Under the pieces are notes generated by a model. The model was not told where the DNA came from. It saw only the letters and a program-made list of their open reading frames with translations, and ran no database searches. 64,000 nucleotides of DNA from Alopecurus myosuroides (Eukaryota; Streptophyta; Magnoliopsida; Poales; Poaceae): positions 317,925,344-317,989,343 of the forward strand of contig CM054060.1 in assembly GCA_028641055.1 (NCBI GenBank), read 5' to 3'. Shown here piece by piece: positions 1 through 12,266 of the stretch (the stretch's first letter is position 1; every line of letters starts with the position of its first letter). Both the position numbers and the translations under genes were made by a program.

Positions 1-3000
1 CCACTCCCATGCGTTGGGAACCCTAGCCCCACTCAGTCCAGCCGTCGCACCGGACCTAGCAGTCCGCCGTCGGAGCTCCTCCTCGTACGTGTGGATACCG
101 GCAGAGGTGCTATACGTTCAGCACTTCGACGTTCGAGGGATTGGATCGGCCGGACCGGATCGTGGTACTGCACTGCCCCGACGCGCTGCATCGATAATAC
201 GCACCTGCGCGTCTAGTGGTAATACTCGTGGACTTCTACCTCGGCTAGATCTTGAAAGCATCGCGTAGGAAAAAGTTTTCGTTTATCTCTACGCGTTCCA
301 ACACTCATTCTCACCGTATGTTAATCTTGTCCACCTCATTGTTACTCTTTATGGATGAATTGCAAAAGAGTGCATGGGGTGGACCCTGCTGCCGGTTTCT
401 CCTGAGTAGTGAAGTCAGGGACAAGGTCATCGAGGCAATCTCTAATGTATTGGCAAGAAAGGTCGCGGATTTGGCATCACATAACATGACCATGAAAATA
501 TATTCAATTTCTTAAGCTTCCAAAGATTTTCATGTCAATTTTCGAAACCTCAGCGATCACCTAAATGTTAGTTAATCAGCTTACTTAGTGTGCTCTGGTT
601 TGGTTTATGATGCAGGAGAAGGACATTGATCTGGAGCAGTACCACTCCATCGAAACAAGCAGCTGAAACAACAACTGAAACGACAGACAAGCCTTCTATC
701 ACTCTCCATCTTTAATTCTTCTCACCTCCTTTTGTCCATTAGTAGTATGTCTCTCTCGTCTGATAATGCAGTACTTATTTTTTCACTGTGGTACTTCAGT
801 TCCTTTAAGATTAATGATACACTTTTTTTTCTTGGTAGTTTTAGGATGATTTGGTACAGATTAAAAGATGCATTGTGCTATGCTTCTGAATAATTTGGAA
901 GGCACATCAGTTACCTGAGAGTTTTGTAGTGTATATTTTTGTGGACTGGAATTAGGACTCAAACTGGTTCCCTTTAGTACAGGGTGATATTTGATATTCA
1001 GATTGTGTTTATCTAGAATAAGCATATTAGAAGGGAAGTGAACTTCCCGGTAGATAGTAATCATATTTTGAAATTTATGAACTTTTCATTTGTTTGCATA
1101 CAATGTTTTTGATGAAAATTCTGTGTGGAGGAGCAGTTGATGGTGAGAAGGATGGCCCTGAGCAGCGAGGTAGGAGCTCCAAGCTTCACCCGCATCCTAA
1201 TCTGGCCGATGCCCATTCTTGTCGTTGCGGAGGTGGTTCCCTCGCAGCGCTGCTGTCCACCGGACTCTCTCCCGACACATGGACACTCCCACGACAAAAC
1301 CCTAATGGTGGCAACTTGATGGGGTCTCGACGACAGCAAATGCATTTCCATGGCATGAGGGAGAGAAGAAACATTAGGTACGCCATCTTGTATCCCTATA
1401 TTTGTTCTTAAACATCTTTCATATAGTGCCCATTCAATTGCATTTCCAGAACAGTGTGGTTTGTTTAGTTTGGATGTCTGGATTTTGCTAAGAATTTCAG
1501 AAATAGTACAACTTGTATAGATTGGACAGTATCAGTTGTATTTATTTTCTCGTTTGGTAGCTAAGTGTGAACAAGAAATTAACAGTAAACAACAACATAG
1601 ATTATTTTGCTAAACCATCTTAGACACCTTCAAATTCAAATAGGCAGCAGTCTCAGCCTTGTATAGAGTCACAAAATTTCTACTGAGGAATGATTTTAAG
1701 TGAACATCATCTCCGGAATGCTTCTTAAATTATTCAAAAACAACAGAACAGTAGTAACTGTAGAAAGACGGTGGTAGAGCAACTAACATTTATTCAGTTA
1801 CGCTTTCACTCGCAACACTGGAACTGGCTCATCCTTGCCATCAAGCTACTTAAGAAAGCTCATCCAACTTAGCATTGAATTTCTTGGAGGCCTGTATGAG
1901 AATACTAATCAACATGAGGAAATGACATTAAAAACTATCCTATAAGGCCATTGGACTACTCTAAGATGAAGTAATTGGAAGACGACGTTGAACACATAAT
2001 ATTCAACTTTCTAAGTACTTTTTGTTCTCTACATTTGAACTTTGGAGTTTCAGGTAAGATCTTATGAATATTGCATGTCAAGTTTCAACACCATGCCATC
2101 CCAAGCTACCAAAAAAATATCATCTCTAATAGCAACGTCCTAACATGATTAAGAAAAATCACCTTATTTTCACCCTCTTGATACAAAAGACAAGGCTATG
2201 TAAACAATTTTAGGCAGTTGTACACCACATTAACTTGTACATAAACAACAGAATCTTGTTTCAGTGCTTGTTTGGAAATCTTATGGTGCATCTACAATCC
2301 GCCAAGTTTTCATTCATTTCCAGGTTATACTCCAATCAGGATGGAGATGATTGTGATAAAATTGTTTGCAGTCCCCTGGCCAGAGAAGAACAGATTTCCC
2401 AGAGAGAATCCTGTGAGTAGATATAAATGATTGTACAATATATAGGAAATTCATATGTCATTTCTTCTATCCTTGTGGCTTCTCTACATAAATATTTGTT
2501 CTTATTTTTGGGCTATTTTTTTCATGAGACTATGGCGAAGTGTCCTTTTTCTGTACGATGCAATCAATATCATGGAGTAATTATTTCTGAATAATTATGT
2601 TGTAGCTGACACTAATGTTAGGAAATCATCTGACTGTATTGGGACCATCCATGGGATAGATACATGAACTTTGAGATGTAATATATGATTTTTCAATTTT
2701 TTTAGGATAATCGATGAAAAAGGCGATCCCACTGCAATTTTTATTAATAATAGATAGCACATATGATTTTGGGTTGAAGGAGAGCCAGGCTGGGTGGTTT
2801 CATCAGATGTCCAAGTTCTCTATTTACTTTAGAGTCCATTTCTTAGCTGGAATCTTGGTACAGAGTGGTGATAGATCAACCATTTTTATTGATTGTTCTT
2901 CTACATTGTGAATCTTGGACATGGATTAAACTCATGTTTACTTTGCTGTAATCCATGTTTCCTCTATAAAATGTGCAATAATTAAGGAGTTCAATTTATT

Positions 3001-3505
3001 TCTTCATTCTTCTAGATCTTCCATGTCAGGGTATGTATATTTGTGTAAATTCTCATAAAGATACTACTGGTGTGTTTCAGATATCTACGGTATGGCCCCA
3101 TGAAATACTGTATTTTTTCTCTACTTCAATACCTGTTCTCGGCTGAATGAGCTTCTTTGTATTGGTCACTAAGGAAGTAGAGAATGTTTTGTTTGAATTA
3201 CACTAATTTGTCAATCCAAATCTGTTCATGTGTTGATGGTTAACAGTAAATTATTGGTTACGTGTATGTGACATGATTAGGCCGCCACAGTACGGTGAGG
3301 AGGCGCCCCAGCCTCTAGTTATAGTAATTGTACACATGATACAAAGCATTATCCCGATTACTCATGATTAATCAATGTTAGGCATACAATTTGCACCCAA
3401 TCATGAAAGAACATGCATAGTTTTTCTCTCTCTTGTATTAATCCGCAGCATGAGGATGAGTACTATATGTTTTCTCTCTCTTTAACTAGCTAGGTGGATC
3501 TCAGC
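1..3505. other. Unassigned region, weak exon-like pieces
   Basis: I recognise no complete gene or mobile element here. Bases 1-250 are GC-richer and resemble a leader or exon, starting near the 'aaccctagcc' string common in plant 5' leaders. A stretch around 390-495 on the plus strand reads as a possible amphipathic helix (EVRDKVIEAISNVLARK). A GC-richer island at 1125-1390 has short open frames on both strands. The rest, about 1400-3500, is AT-rich with only short ORFs. It could be the decayed 3' half of a host gene with introns, or old transposon debris. I cannot separate these without a search. Confidence 0.3.
616..666 (+). CDS. Possible terminal exon of an unidentified gene
   Basis: A 'gatgcag' acceptor-like string ends at 615. 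It is followed by 16 sense codons (EKDIDLEQYHSIETSS) and TGA at 664-666, then an AT-rich region with poly(A)-signal-like content. The acidic reading and a splice-like boundary make a last exon plausible. No upstream exon with a clean donor was established and the protein was not recognised, so this is weak. Confidence 0.22.
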   Translation, partial: EKDIDLEQYHSIETSS

Positions 3506-3571
3506 CAAAATATAGACTATTTTGGAACTTAATATGCACCCAGAATATAGACTAAAAAGGAATGGAGGGAG
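3506..3571. repeat. Stowaway-type MITE, right end
   Basis: The segment ends 'ggaatggagggag' followed by TA. That is the reverse complement of the CTCCCTCCGTTCC terminus typical of grass Stowaway MITEs, and TA is the expected target dinucleotide. The preceding 'atatagactatttt' and 'atatagacta' strings are also typical. The left terminal repeat was not found, so this appears to be a partial copy. Confidence 0.5.
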
Positions 3572-3872
3572 TATCTCTCTCTATGGGGGGGGGTGCGATT
3601 GAGAGACAATTGTTCTACTTATGTATTTTGCCCCAAGGACTTGGAGTCCTTTATATAGTGGGGGAATTGGGGACTTGCCTTGCAGAGAGGGAGTCCTACT
3701 CCCACTCTAGGAGGGAGCTAGCCGCACCATATAGGTGCGCACACCCCCTCTCCTTGCCCAAATCGGATTAGACTCCTAAGGGAGTGCAACTCCACCTCTT
3801 CCTCCCCTTTTCCTTTTCATTTGGGTTTTTTATTTTTGTTCCTCTATCAACCAAAATAAGGAAGGGTGCAGG
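3572..3872. other. LTR-like fragment, family unknown
   Basis: About 300 bp with 'tttatatagtggggg' and several 'ggagtcc/ggactc'-type strings, and no sustained ORF. Composition and the TATA-like string resemble an LTR promoter fragment or solo LTR, but no TG...CA ends or target duplication could be fixed. Confidence 0.25.
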
Positions 3873-4180
3873 CACTAGTACAAAACCGAGCATCCAAGAC
3901 GGAGCCTAGAGCTGGTTAGAGCAGAAAAAATCTAACCGCCTCTAATGCTCTACCTCGGACGGTCAATAATTGAGATCCGTCTCTACAACTATTAGAGTCG
4001 GTCGTCAGTTTTGCCCATCTTCAATAATCTTTCATTAGAGTCGGTTCTTATATTTGTCCGTCTTGCAATATTTCTTAGGCGGTCAAATTTAACGAAGTCT
4101 CTAAATATATTCCATTAGAGGCGTCTGTTAGTTTAGACCGGATCTAATCTGTAGTTGGCGACAAAATGGTTGCCTAGTTT
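3873..4180. mobile_element. CACTA transposon terminus with subterminal repeats
   Basis: It begins CACTAGTACAAAA and is followed by repeated subterminal motifs such as 'attagag(t/g)cgg', 'cggacggtc' and 'aggcggtc' in both orientations. That is the usual anatomy of an En/Spm (CACTA) end. The sequence runs on into an AT-rich stretch that looks like the 3' untranslated region of the accessory ORF whose last codons lie at 4425-4352 (minus). This terminus therefore probably belongs to the element carrying that ORF. The opposite terminus was not found. Confidence 0.6.
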
Positions 4181-4351
4181 TTTTTAACTATATATAGTAT
4201 ATATGTCTCACACCGATGATCAAATCGCAATACACACTATGAACTCGAATGAATTTGTGGAATAGTAGATCAGGGATTTCATTTCATTTAAACTTGAAGA
4301 TTGATTTCATTGAAATCAAACTAGTATTTACATTGATCGAGATCACCTAAA

Positions 4352-4425
4352 TTAATATAGAAAACGGTTGGGGAACAAGGCGCACAATTCCTCTGTGACC
4401 CGTCGCAAATGCTCGTACGCATCGC
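4352..4425 (-). pseudogene. 3' end of accessory ORF copy 1, cut off by element A
   Basis: The minus strand encodes an in-frame carboxyl terminus (DAYEHLRRVTEELCALF...) ending in a stop at 4352. It directly abuts the 3' LTR of element A. The matching upstream part lies on the other side of A at 28373-29224. If A and one copy of its degenerate 5-bp target duplication are ignored, the acidic reading ...DVYDG continues in frame into DAYEH. This confirms that A inserted into this ORF. The product is not recognised. Confidence 0.55.
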
Positions 4426-5863
4426 TGAGACCCATAAGTATAGGGGGTGTATCGTAGTACTTTCGATATATAAGAGTGTCGAACCCAACGAGGAGCAGAA
4501 GGCGTTGACAAGCAGATTGGATAGAGAATTCACTATAAACACTAGCAAACATGGTTTTGGTGGTTTTTGATATAGCAGATAAATAAAGTGCGAGTAAATA
4601 AAAGACATTAAATATAATTGCAGCGAGTGGTCTAATCCTTCTGAGAGCAAAGGAGAAGCCGGTTGTTCTACTTATGATTACCAAACGTTCTCGAGGACAC
4701 ATGGGAATTTCGTCGAGTGCTTTCGCTTTATACGGTTGAATAATATTTATTGGTCTGTTAAGTGTTGCGTGGGTGAATATTAATGCACCGCCCAACTAGG
4801 ACTAATACATACCTGTGATTATACCCCTCGTAAGCATTCACAAATATAAGAAAGCTATTAAGATAAATATAACCACTGGCTAAAAACTCCGGGATCCTAC
4901 ACTCCCCCGTGCATTGGTTTCCTAACGAGGGTTTAGGTTTCTGTCACTCCGGCACCCCCACAATTAGTAGCCAAATACACAATGCATCCTCCTAGTCCCA
5001 TAAAGGTGAAGTATCATGTAGTCGATGTTCACATGACACCACTAGAAGAACAACACCACAACTTTCCACTACTAACATCATGACTTCTCCCATGTCCTCA
5101 AGAACTAAACGAACTACCCATAAGACATCATATGGATCATAATCAGAGGTGATATAATGGATAATAACAATCTGGTCATAAAGTGTAAACACGGATAAAT
5201 CTCATAAGCATCAACTACTAACAAGTAATAAACACCGGGAGAGAGATCTAGTGAAGATCAACTATAAAGACCCCTAATTGTTACAGCGGGATGAAGGTGG
5301 ACGAAGAGGGTGATGGTGCTGGTGGTGATGATGATGATGACAATTACGATATTGATGATGCCCGGAGCGACGACGGTGACGATGGCGATGATCCCCCCTC
5401 TTCGGGGAGGAATTTTCCTGACGGATTTCTCCCTCGTGGAGAGCTTTTCTCTTTGTGTTGTTTTCTGCCCCGAGGCGGCGGCGAAATATTTCTTCAATCC
5501 TTCGGGGCTTAGGGTTCCCTGGGGTCAAGTACACGAAAGGGGGCGCCCAGGAGTGGGCCAGGGGGTCCAGACCTGGTGGTGTGGGCCCCAGGTGGCCCCC
5601 CCCTCCGGGTGCCCTTCTAACGGGCTTCCTCCTCGGGACTTCTAAGACTTCTCGTATGCCCCCCTTCTTCTTCTGTTTTTCTGAAATAGGGTATCTTGAC
5701 GGTGTTTTTTCCATCGGATTTCTGGTCCCGGTATTTATTCTCCAAAAATTATGAAACATGCAAAATAATATAAAATAACATAAGTAATGCATCATTACAT
5801 GAAATATATCGATGAATAATAGAAAATAACAATATAAAATAGTGATGCAAAATGGACGTATCA
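4426..5863 (-). repeat. 3' LTR of retrotransposon A
   Basis: About 1.44 kb, aligning end to end with 26865-28372. Shared landmarks are 'cccayaagtatagggg' at the left edge, the 'gaggcggcgg' GC-rich block, and 'atgcaaaatggacgtatca' at the right edge. A polypurine tract, read on the minus strand as 'gcttggggggagt', abuts it at 5864-5876. Differences from the 5' LTR are numerous and include at least two indels of a few tens of bases, so the insertion is old relative to the TRIM inside B. Confidence 0.85.
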
Positions 5864-6958
5864 ACTCCCCCCAAGCTTAGACCTCGCTTGTCCCCAAGTG
5901 AAACTGAACTCAGTAAACATGACCACAGGTTTGCGGAGTGAGGTGTCGATAAATAAAATCCGGATAAGAAACATCACATCTATCAAAGCACAACTCATTT
6001 TAGACAGCAACTTTCTCTCATAAAATTAAACTTGAAACAAGTAGAGGAAATCACAATAAAGGTGCAAGCAGGAAATCATAATTGGTGAAGGTAAACTTCA
6101 TTCTTGTTCAGAGAACAATTAACAGTGTACTTATCTTTCGATCAGAGTCTTTATACTAGAGCTTCTATTGCAGAGTTTATCATGCTCAATTATAACAGTC
6201 TCTTTGCAGTCATTGGTAGCTTTCAAAGTGGTATTCAAACAGGTAAAAGCACTTGTACTAAACAAAGAAGAATAAAGGACATGACTAAGTAAATAAACAT
6301 ATAGATTGATGGATCACAACAACTCAAATGCTTGCTTAAGAAGGAAATGAGTAGGTTTAGTGACTCAACATAAAGGTAAAAGATAGGCCCTTCGCAGAGG
6401 GAAGAAGGAATCACTCATGTGCTAGAGCTTTTCATATGATAAACAGAGTATCGAAGACAATTTTGAGAGCGGTGTATGTTTATGTAAACGAAAGGCAAAC
6501 AGAAAATACACTACGTCATAAGCCAACTAGACTTCACAAGAGCGGCTCCCATGGAAGGACGCAACTGGTATATAAAAGGTAATCCCTCTTTCTCTTTTGT
6601 ATACACAATTATGGTTTGATTGATAAATTAGGGGGAAATAGTGAACAAAATTTGTATTATTATGTTTAGGGCTGGGAACTCCGCTGCCAGCTCTTCTATC
6701 ATTTGGATAAACGGATGAAGCCACTAGTACAGGTGTGTAAATTCTATTCAACAAGTGATATAAAGATTCTCTATTTACGTCCTCATGAGATAAAACAGGA
6801 GCACAAAAATAGGTGTAATTTTGAAGGTTTTAAAGGTAGTACACAAGCAATTTACTTGGAGTGGCGGTAAAATACCACATATAGGTAGGTATGGTGGACA
6901 GAAATGGCAAGGTTTTGGGGCTCAATTCTAAGTTTGCCAAAACCAACTAGATTAACTT
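5864..6958 (-). other. Non-coding 3' internal segment of retrotransposon A
   Basis: AT-rich DNA between the third ORF and the 3' LTR of A. It begins with the polypurine tract and has no ORF worth calling. It is continuous, across insertion B and the 243-bp duplication, with 21155 onward. Confidence 0.6.
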
Positions 6959-7201
6959 GATGCTCTAACATTGATACCAATACTAATAACAAGATCAACC
7001 ATATAACAAAAACTGAAAACTAAAATAAAGTGTAGAAAGTAAATGATCAAACTTATCATTAATATTAAATTACGGCAACTCAAACCAAAGGATACAACGA
7101 TAACCAACGAAAGAGTGATACTTCCATACTGCAAACCATCCTATATGATATTTCCTCTACTTAAATGTAAAAAGGGTGAAAGATAAAGGTGTGATACCGC
7201 G
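6959..7201. repeat. 243-bp duplication flanking element B, left copy
   Basis: This 243-bp stretch of A's internal DNA (gatgctctaac ... gataccgcg) is repeated in direct orientation at 20912-21154 on the other side of B, with roughly eight mismatches by eye. It ends exactly where B's 5' LTR begins. Ordinary gypsy integration duplicates about 5 bp, so this long flank needs another explanation (see findings). Confidence 0.85.
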
Positions 7202-7693
7202 TGACAAAGGGATGAACCCTGGACCTATCGCGTGAAGATACCCGGTCCAAGGTTCAGGATCTAAGCCCAAGAAGAGATGCCTTGGACTATTCTAGAAGGC
7301 CCAGTTGAAGCCCACTCGCAGAGCATTGCGGGTCAAGTTAGGAAACTTGTAACCGACTGTAGGTTAGGCTTTGTGTCCCCCCGGGTACGGTTTGAGACCT
7401 GGCCATCTATATAAGGCCAGGAGAGCCACCAGGAGGGGGACAAGCAATACCGCACCACCAAAGCCTTGAGATCGAGATCATACTCTCGACTTGAGCATCC
7501 CCCATTATAACCGATCTACTCGTGAATACAGATCGATAGAAGCAGGAGTAAGGGTTTTACCTCTGCGAGGGCCCCGAACCTGGGTAAATCGTGCCCCCCT
7601 GTTTAGCCGACGATTGTCACCACCGCCTACACGTTCTCCTAATGGAAACCCTATGGGTTCACCCGAGGGACTTGTTGAGATGCATATTCGACA
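7202..7693 (+). repeat. 5' LTR and primer-binding region of element B
   Basis: 492 bp, starting TGACAAAGGGATG and ending ATTCGACA. It matches 20432-20916 and, inverted, the 493-bp LTR of element C. A TATA-box string TATATAAG at 7408-7415, ahead of 'gagagccaccaggaggggg', marks the likely retrotransposon promoter. The primer-binding region 'ttggcgtcgtctgtggga' follows within three bases of the LTR. Confidence 0.88.
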
Positions 7694-8159
7694 ATTGGCG
7701 TCGTCTGTGGGAACGGCGGGCGCTGGATCTCCGACATCTTTGGCCTCATCGACAACCAACTCACGCTGGAGCCTCGGAACTTCGACTCCAACTAATACGA
7801 TCCGAATCGGGTCGGTCATCGTCGCCCCACACTCGTCGGAATCACGCCCGGTATTCAGCGGCTTGGAGAAAAGCATCACCTTGACGTTCGGGAGCTTCCA
7901 GTTCAACGCTGACAAGGAGGGAATTCTTCACTTCCCCGAGCAAACCAATCTCGAAGGATCCGGCTCTGAGTCGATCTCAAGCCTAGGAGCTGTCGGTTCA
8001 TTGCCCAACTAAGCGGATCGCAACTTATCAAAAAGCGGCGAATCCATCCACCTCAACACCCGCAACTTCCACACCCTCTCCGGAGAAGAACCTTCTCGGG
8101 TCAGGAACTCTTTCCAAACTACGCCTAGGACTAACGAGCCATATCTGGCCCAAGTCTGC

Positions 8160-10935
8160 ATGGCAGGATCGAGCGCCCCACCCGAAGAAACAGAAAATAG
8201 TGCAAGGGAACGCGCGACCATCAACGTATCGCGAGACGCTTGGGACAGGGCAAAGAAAGCCATCCGCACAAGCAAACCACTCGAAATTGGAGCCCCTCAT
8301 GACGATATGATTGCCTACCACTACCACCCAGTGAGAGCGGCAACTCTGATTAAGGAAGCTCGAATAGATCTAGCCAAGCGGAGGAAATTGGCGGATGAGT
8401 CAAGCCAGCACCGAGCCGCGCTATCCAAAACACCTTCTTGTTGGGAATCATTCCGCGAGGAAAAGATACGTCTCGAGAACCGCGACCATGGATGGCGAGT
8501 CCCTGACCGGAATCAGTAAATCACTCGAAGCTTCCCTCATGCGCGTCGACGAGGATGGCAACCTCTATCCGACAACTCCTGCCGCCACGATACTGGCCGT
8601 AGCCACCTACATGCAGACAAATCAACCAGGGAAGAACGAACCCCGTGTAGAGCAATACAGGCAAGTCCAGAAAGGATTAGGCATGGCAACCGCAAGACTC
8701 GCCTCCTACGATCGCAAGAAAGCAGCTGCACAAAAAGATAAGGAAGCATCCCGCAGACATAGGAGCACATCGCCCAGAAAGGAGAAATCACCTCGTCGCG
8801 CCCGAGGAAAAGAAGCCCGACGACGCGGTGATAGCCCGAGTAGCAGCGATGGCAGTTCGAGGGATCGAGATAACGTCTCGCGAGATCACAGCAGCCGCTC
8901 GCGACATCGCGGCAAGGAGCCACGGAAGGAAACCGGTCGTGATCAACCAGGATACAACGCGCGATCAGATATTGCGCAAAATAAGGTGGACAAAGCCCGA
9001 GCAGCAACGAGCCGCGCGCGTTCCCCATCCACCTCTTCTGACGAAGAGACCTGCGGTGCACTATGCTTCGCTCGCAGCATCCGCGAGGCGCCTCTACCCA
9101 AAAGATTCAAGCTTAGTACGGAAGTAAGAAAATACAACAGTTCACTCGAACCTTCGTCCTGGCTGTCGGATTACCTCACGACAGTAAAATACCAACGTGG
9201 GAACAAAAACACAGCTATGCAGTACCTCAACTTACACCTTGTAGGAGCAGCACGCAGCTGACTCGAGGCGAGACCAAAGGCCTGCTATGGGTCATGGGAC
9301 GAGCTACACTTTCACTTCTGCAAGAACTTCCAGGCAACATACAAAAGACCAGCGACCATCGAGGAACTGCGAGCCTGCAAGCAAAAGTGTGGCGAGTCTA
9401 CTCGCGAATATATCCAGCGATGGACCACACTTAGGAACACGGCAGGAAACATATCAGAGGAGGTGGCAGTCGAAGCTTTCGCGAAGGGCGCTCGACGAAC
9501 TGCTTTCAGAGAAGAACTGGGACGAGCTGCGCCCAAAACTATTGGAGAGCTAATGGCTATAGCCGATAGATGGGCCAACGGAGAGGACTCGGTGCGCAAC
9601 AAAAAGGCATCCTCGCCAGTACCCGAAGACGACCATCATGGTCGAAAGAAAAGAAGGAAATATTATGATCACGACGACCGAGAAGAACTAGTGGCGGCAG
9701 AATTCACGCGAAATCGCGATAGTGGGCGCCATGGAAGTCGCGAATGGAAGCCAAAGACAGAAGATAAAAATCCCGAGGAGGACCTCGATGGTTACTGCAC
9801 GCTACATCTGTTTACAGATAAGCGCACAGGCAAAACTAAGGCAACACACCTTCTCAATGATTGCCGAAAGTTCCTTGACATACACGAGGCCTTCTCAAAG
9901 AAAAACAGAACAACAGTTAGTCAAGGCTACCCACAGCTCCCAGGAGGAGGAAACCAGGGATTCCAACCGCCACAACCCATGCCTCCACCAGGAAACCAAA
10001 ACATGGTGCAAGTCGCACTACCTGCGCCGCCTGCCGCAAACCAGGGAGGCAACGCATACCCGAACCCCGCGGGACTTTTGGGGATGATACAAAAGGTCTG
10101 TCCATCCCTCAGGGTCCAAAAGACGAACACACAAAAAATATGCATCCTTATGCAAGCCCCACCGACAAAGCCCGAGTACTTGAAGATGGTTGATCAAACA
10201 ATAATTTTCTCGAAGGAAGATCACCCCCCGCGAGTCTATCGACCAGGACACGCCGCTTTGGTCATCCAGGCGCAAATTGGCAATTACGAGCTAGCTCGCG
10301 TGTTCATGGACGGAGGCAGCGGAATCAACATAATCTACGCAGACACACTCTGTCGGATGAACAAAAACCTGGACGGACTCGCAGAATCAGAGACATCCTT
10401 TCACAGGATAGTTCCAGGAAAGGCCGTCCGCCCACTCAGAACAATCAATCTGGAGGTGGTGCTAGGCAGCCGAAGCAATTACAGGCGAGAATTCCTCGAC
10501 TTTGAAGTAGTCGACTGGCCTTCACAGTACCACGCCATTCTTGGTCAAACAACGTTCGCAAGATTCATGGCAGTACCACACTATGCCTATCTGAAGCTCA
10601 AGCTACCTGGGGAGTATGGAACAATCACCATCGACGGCGACTTCCAAAAATCCAACAAGTGCGACATCGAGTTCAACGAAATTGCTAAATCTTTCGGGAT
10701 GCAGGAGGAACTGGTGGAGATAGCAAAAAACACGGACCACTCTGTGATGCCCCTCACGAAGAAGAATGCCCCAGAGCTCGAGTTCAGCGCGAACAGTGAT
10801 ACCGCAAGCATCAAGTGCACCCGACAGAATCTGCAAAGACGGCGATGGTCTCCACCACCCTCTCGCCAGCATAGGAAGGCGCGCTCGTCGAACTTCTCCG
10901 TGAGTACTGGAAAATTTTCGCCTGGCATCCTTTAG
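8160..10935 (+). pseudogene. Element B gag and aspartic protease, decayed
   Basis: Structural polyprotein of a Tat-type gypsy element. The likely start is 8160 (MAGSSAPPEE). The frame changes between about 8440 and 8519, continues in the frame of 8395 with an Arg/Ser/Lys-rich stretch, hits an in-frame TGA at 9259-9261, and stays open from 9262 to 10935. A retrotransposon capsid-type stretch (...STREYIQRWTTLRNT) lies around 9385-9440. A proline/glutamine/glycine-rich linker spans 9920-10080. A retroviral-type protease follows, with the active-site variant FMDGGSGINIIY near 10310. The same protein tail is present in element C. The stop and the shift make this copy non-functional. Confidence 0.8.
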
Positions 10936-12108
10936 ATATGCCAGGGATACGCAGGGAGTTCGCCGAGCACTCACTCGAAGTCTTCAAAGACGCCAAGCCT
11001 ATCAAGCAGACCACCCGAGGTTCTCAGAGCCCAAGCAAAAAGCGCTCGAAGAAGAAGTAAACAGACTACTTGCAGCAAAATTCATCAGAGAGATAAAAGT
11101 ATCCACTTGGTTAGAAGACCCAGTGCTGGTGCCGAAGAAGAATACTGACATCCTTCGTGTGTGTATCGACTACACGTCGCTGAACAAACACTGCCCCAAG
11201 GATAATTTTCCCCTCCCGTGTATCGACCAGATTGTGGACTCCACTGCAGGCTGCCAGCGCCTCTCCTTCCTAGATGACTACTCGGGATATAATCAGATCA
11301 GGATGAAGAAGGAAGATTAGGAAATGACAACATTCATCACACCTCACGGTGTCTACTGCTACACGACAATGCCTTTTGGGCTCAAAAACGCAGGCGGTAC
11401 ATATCAGCGTTGCATGAAAAAATGCCTCGCCAAGCTCATTGGCAAGAACGTACAAGTGTATGTTGACGACATCGACACATCGTCATCAAGACTCAAGTAG
11501 AGGACACACTCCACGAGGACATCAAAGAAACATTCGATGCTCTGAACGCATACAGGATCAAGCTCGACCCGACCAAATGTGTCTTCGGCATACCTGCAGG
11601 ACAACTTCTCGGGTACTTGGTGTCCGCTCGAGGAATTGAAGCCAACCCAGAGAAAATACAAACGATCTTAACAATGAAGGAGCCAACCAATCTTCGCGGC
11701 GTGCAACAGCTCGCAGGGCGATCAGCCGTCCTGAGCAGATTCATTGCAAGATTAGGCAAGCAAGCATTACCCTTCTACAAGGTGTTGAAGAAGCCAGATA
11801 AGTTCGAGTGGACACCCGAAGCAAAAAAGTCATTCGCAGACCTAAAGCGAGCACTACAGAGTAGGCGTGTTATGGCAACACCACAAGAACGGGAGCCATT
11901 GTACTTATACCTAGCCGCAACAAATCAAGTCATCAGCACGGCAATCGTGATCGAGCGACCCGAGGACGGCAAGGCGTATGGAGTTCAACGGCCAATCTAT
12001 TAGATTAGGGAGATGCTTTCGCCATGCAAACAACGATACCTCACTACCAGAAGCTCGCATATGGGGTCGTCCTCACAGCCCGAAAGCTCAAGCATTACTT
12101 CCAAGAAC
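10936..12108 (+). pseudogene. Element B reverse transcriptase, decayed
   Basis: RT fingers and palm are readable from about 11120 (VLVPKKNTDILRVCIDY, then FPLPCIDQIVDSTAGC). They continue to the catalytic YVDD near 11460. An in-frame stop lies near 11318 and a short insertion immediately after YVDD shifts the frame. The thumb/connection part is open again at 11617-12003 (NPEKIQTILTMKEPTNLRG...). It is cut at 12113 by the TRIM-like element. The 'LVPKK...DYTSLN' and 'STAGC' wording is typical of Tat-lineage RT. Upstream, 10936-11110 is the frame-shifted protease-RT linker. Confidence 0.82.
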
Positions 12109-12113
12109 ATACT

Positions 12114-12266
12114 TGTTAGAATACGGACACATATATGTGTAGGGATAGATTAGGACTCTACGTGCCTTGTACTCCAAGTCTCTACCTACCCATGTACCCC
12201 CTTTATATACCTCCATATGAGGGCCAAATCAACACAACAAATATTAGGGTTCCAATAATTTCCACA
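12114..12266 (+). repeat. 5' LTR of the TRIM-like element
   Basis: 153 bp, starting TGTTAGAATACGG and ending TTTCCACA. It contains 'ctttatatacctcc' as a TATA-like core. The only difference seen against the 3' LTR is an A/C change in 'acccatgta' versus 'acccctgta'. Confidence 0.93.

Noticed and set aside
5310..5754. ORFs in the Athila-type LTR with Asp/His-rich repeats
   Set aside because: They fall inside an LTR, arise from gatgatgat-type sequence, and recur in the other LTR with different frames.
7491..8012. 173-codon plus-strand ORF at the start of element B
   Set aside because: It runs across the end of the LTR and the primer-binding region, which are not coding; chance open frame.
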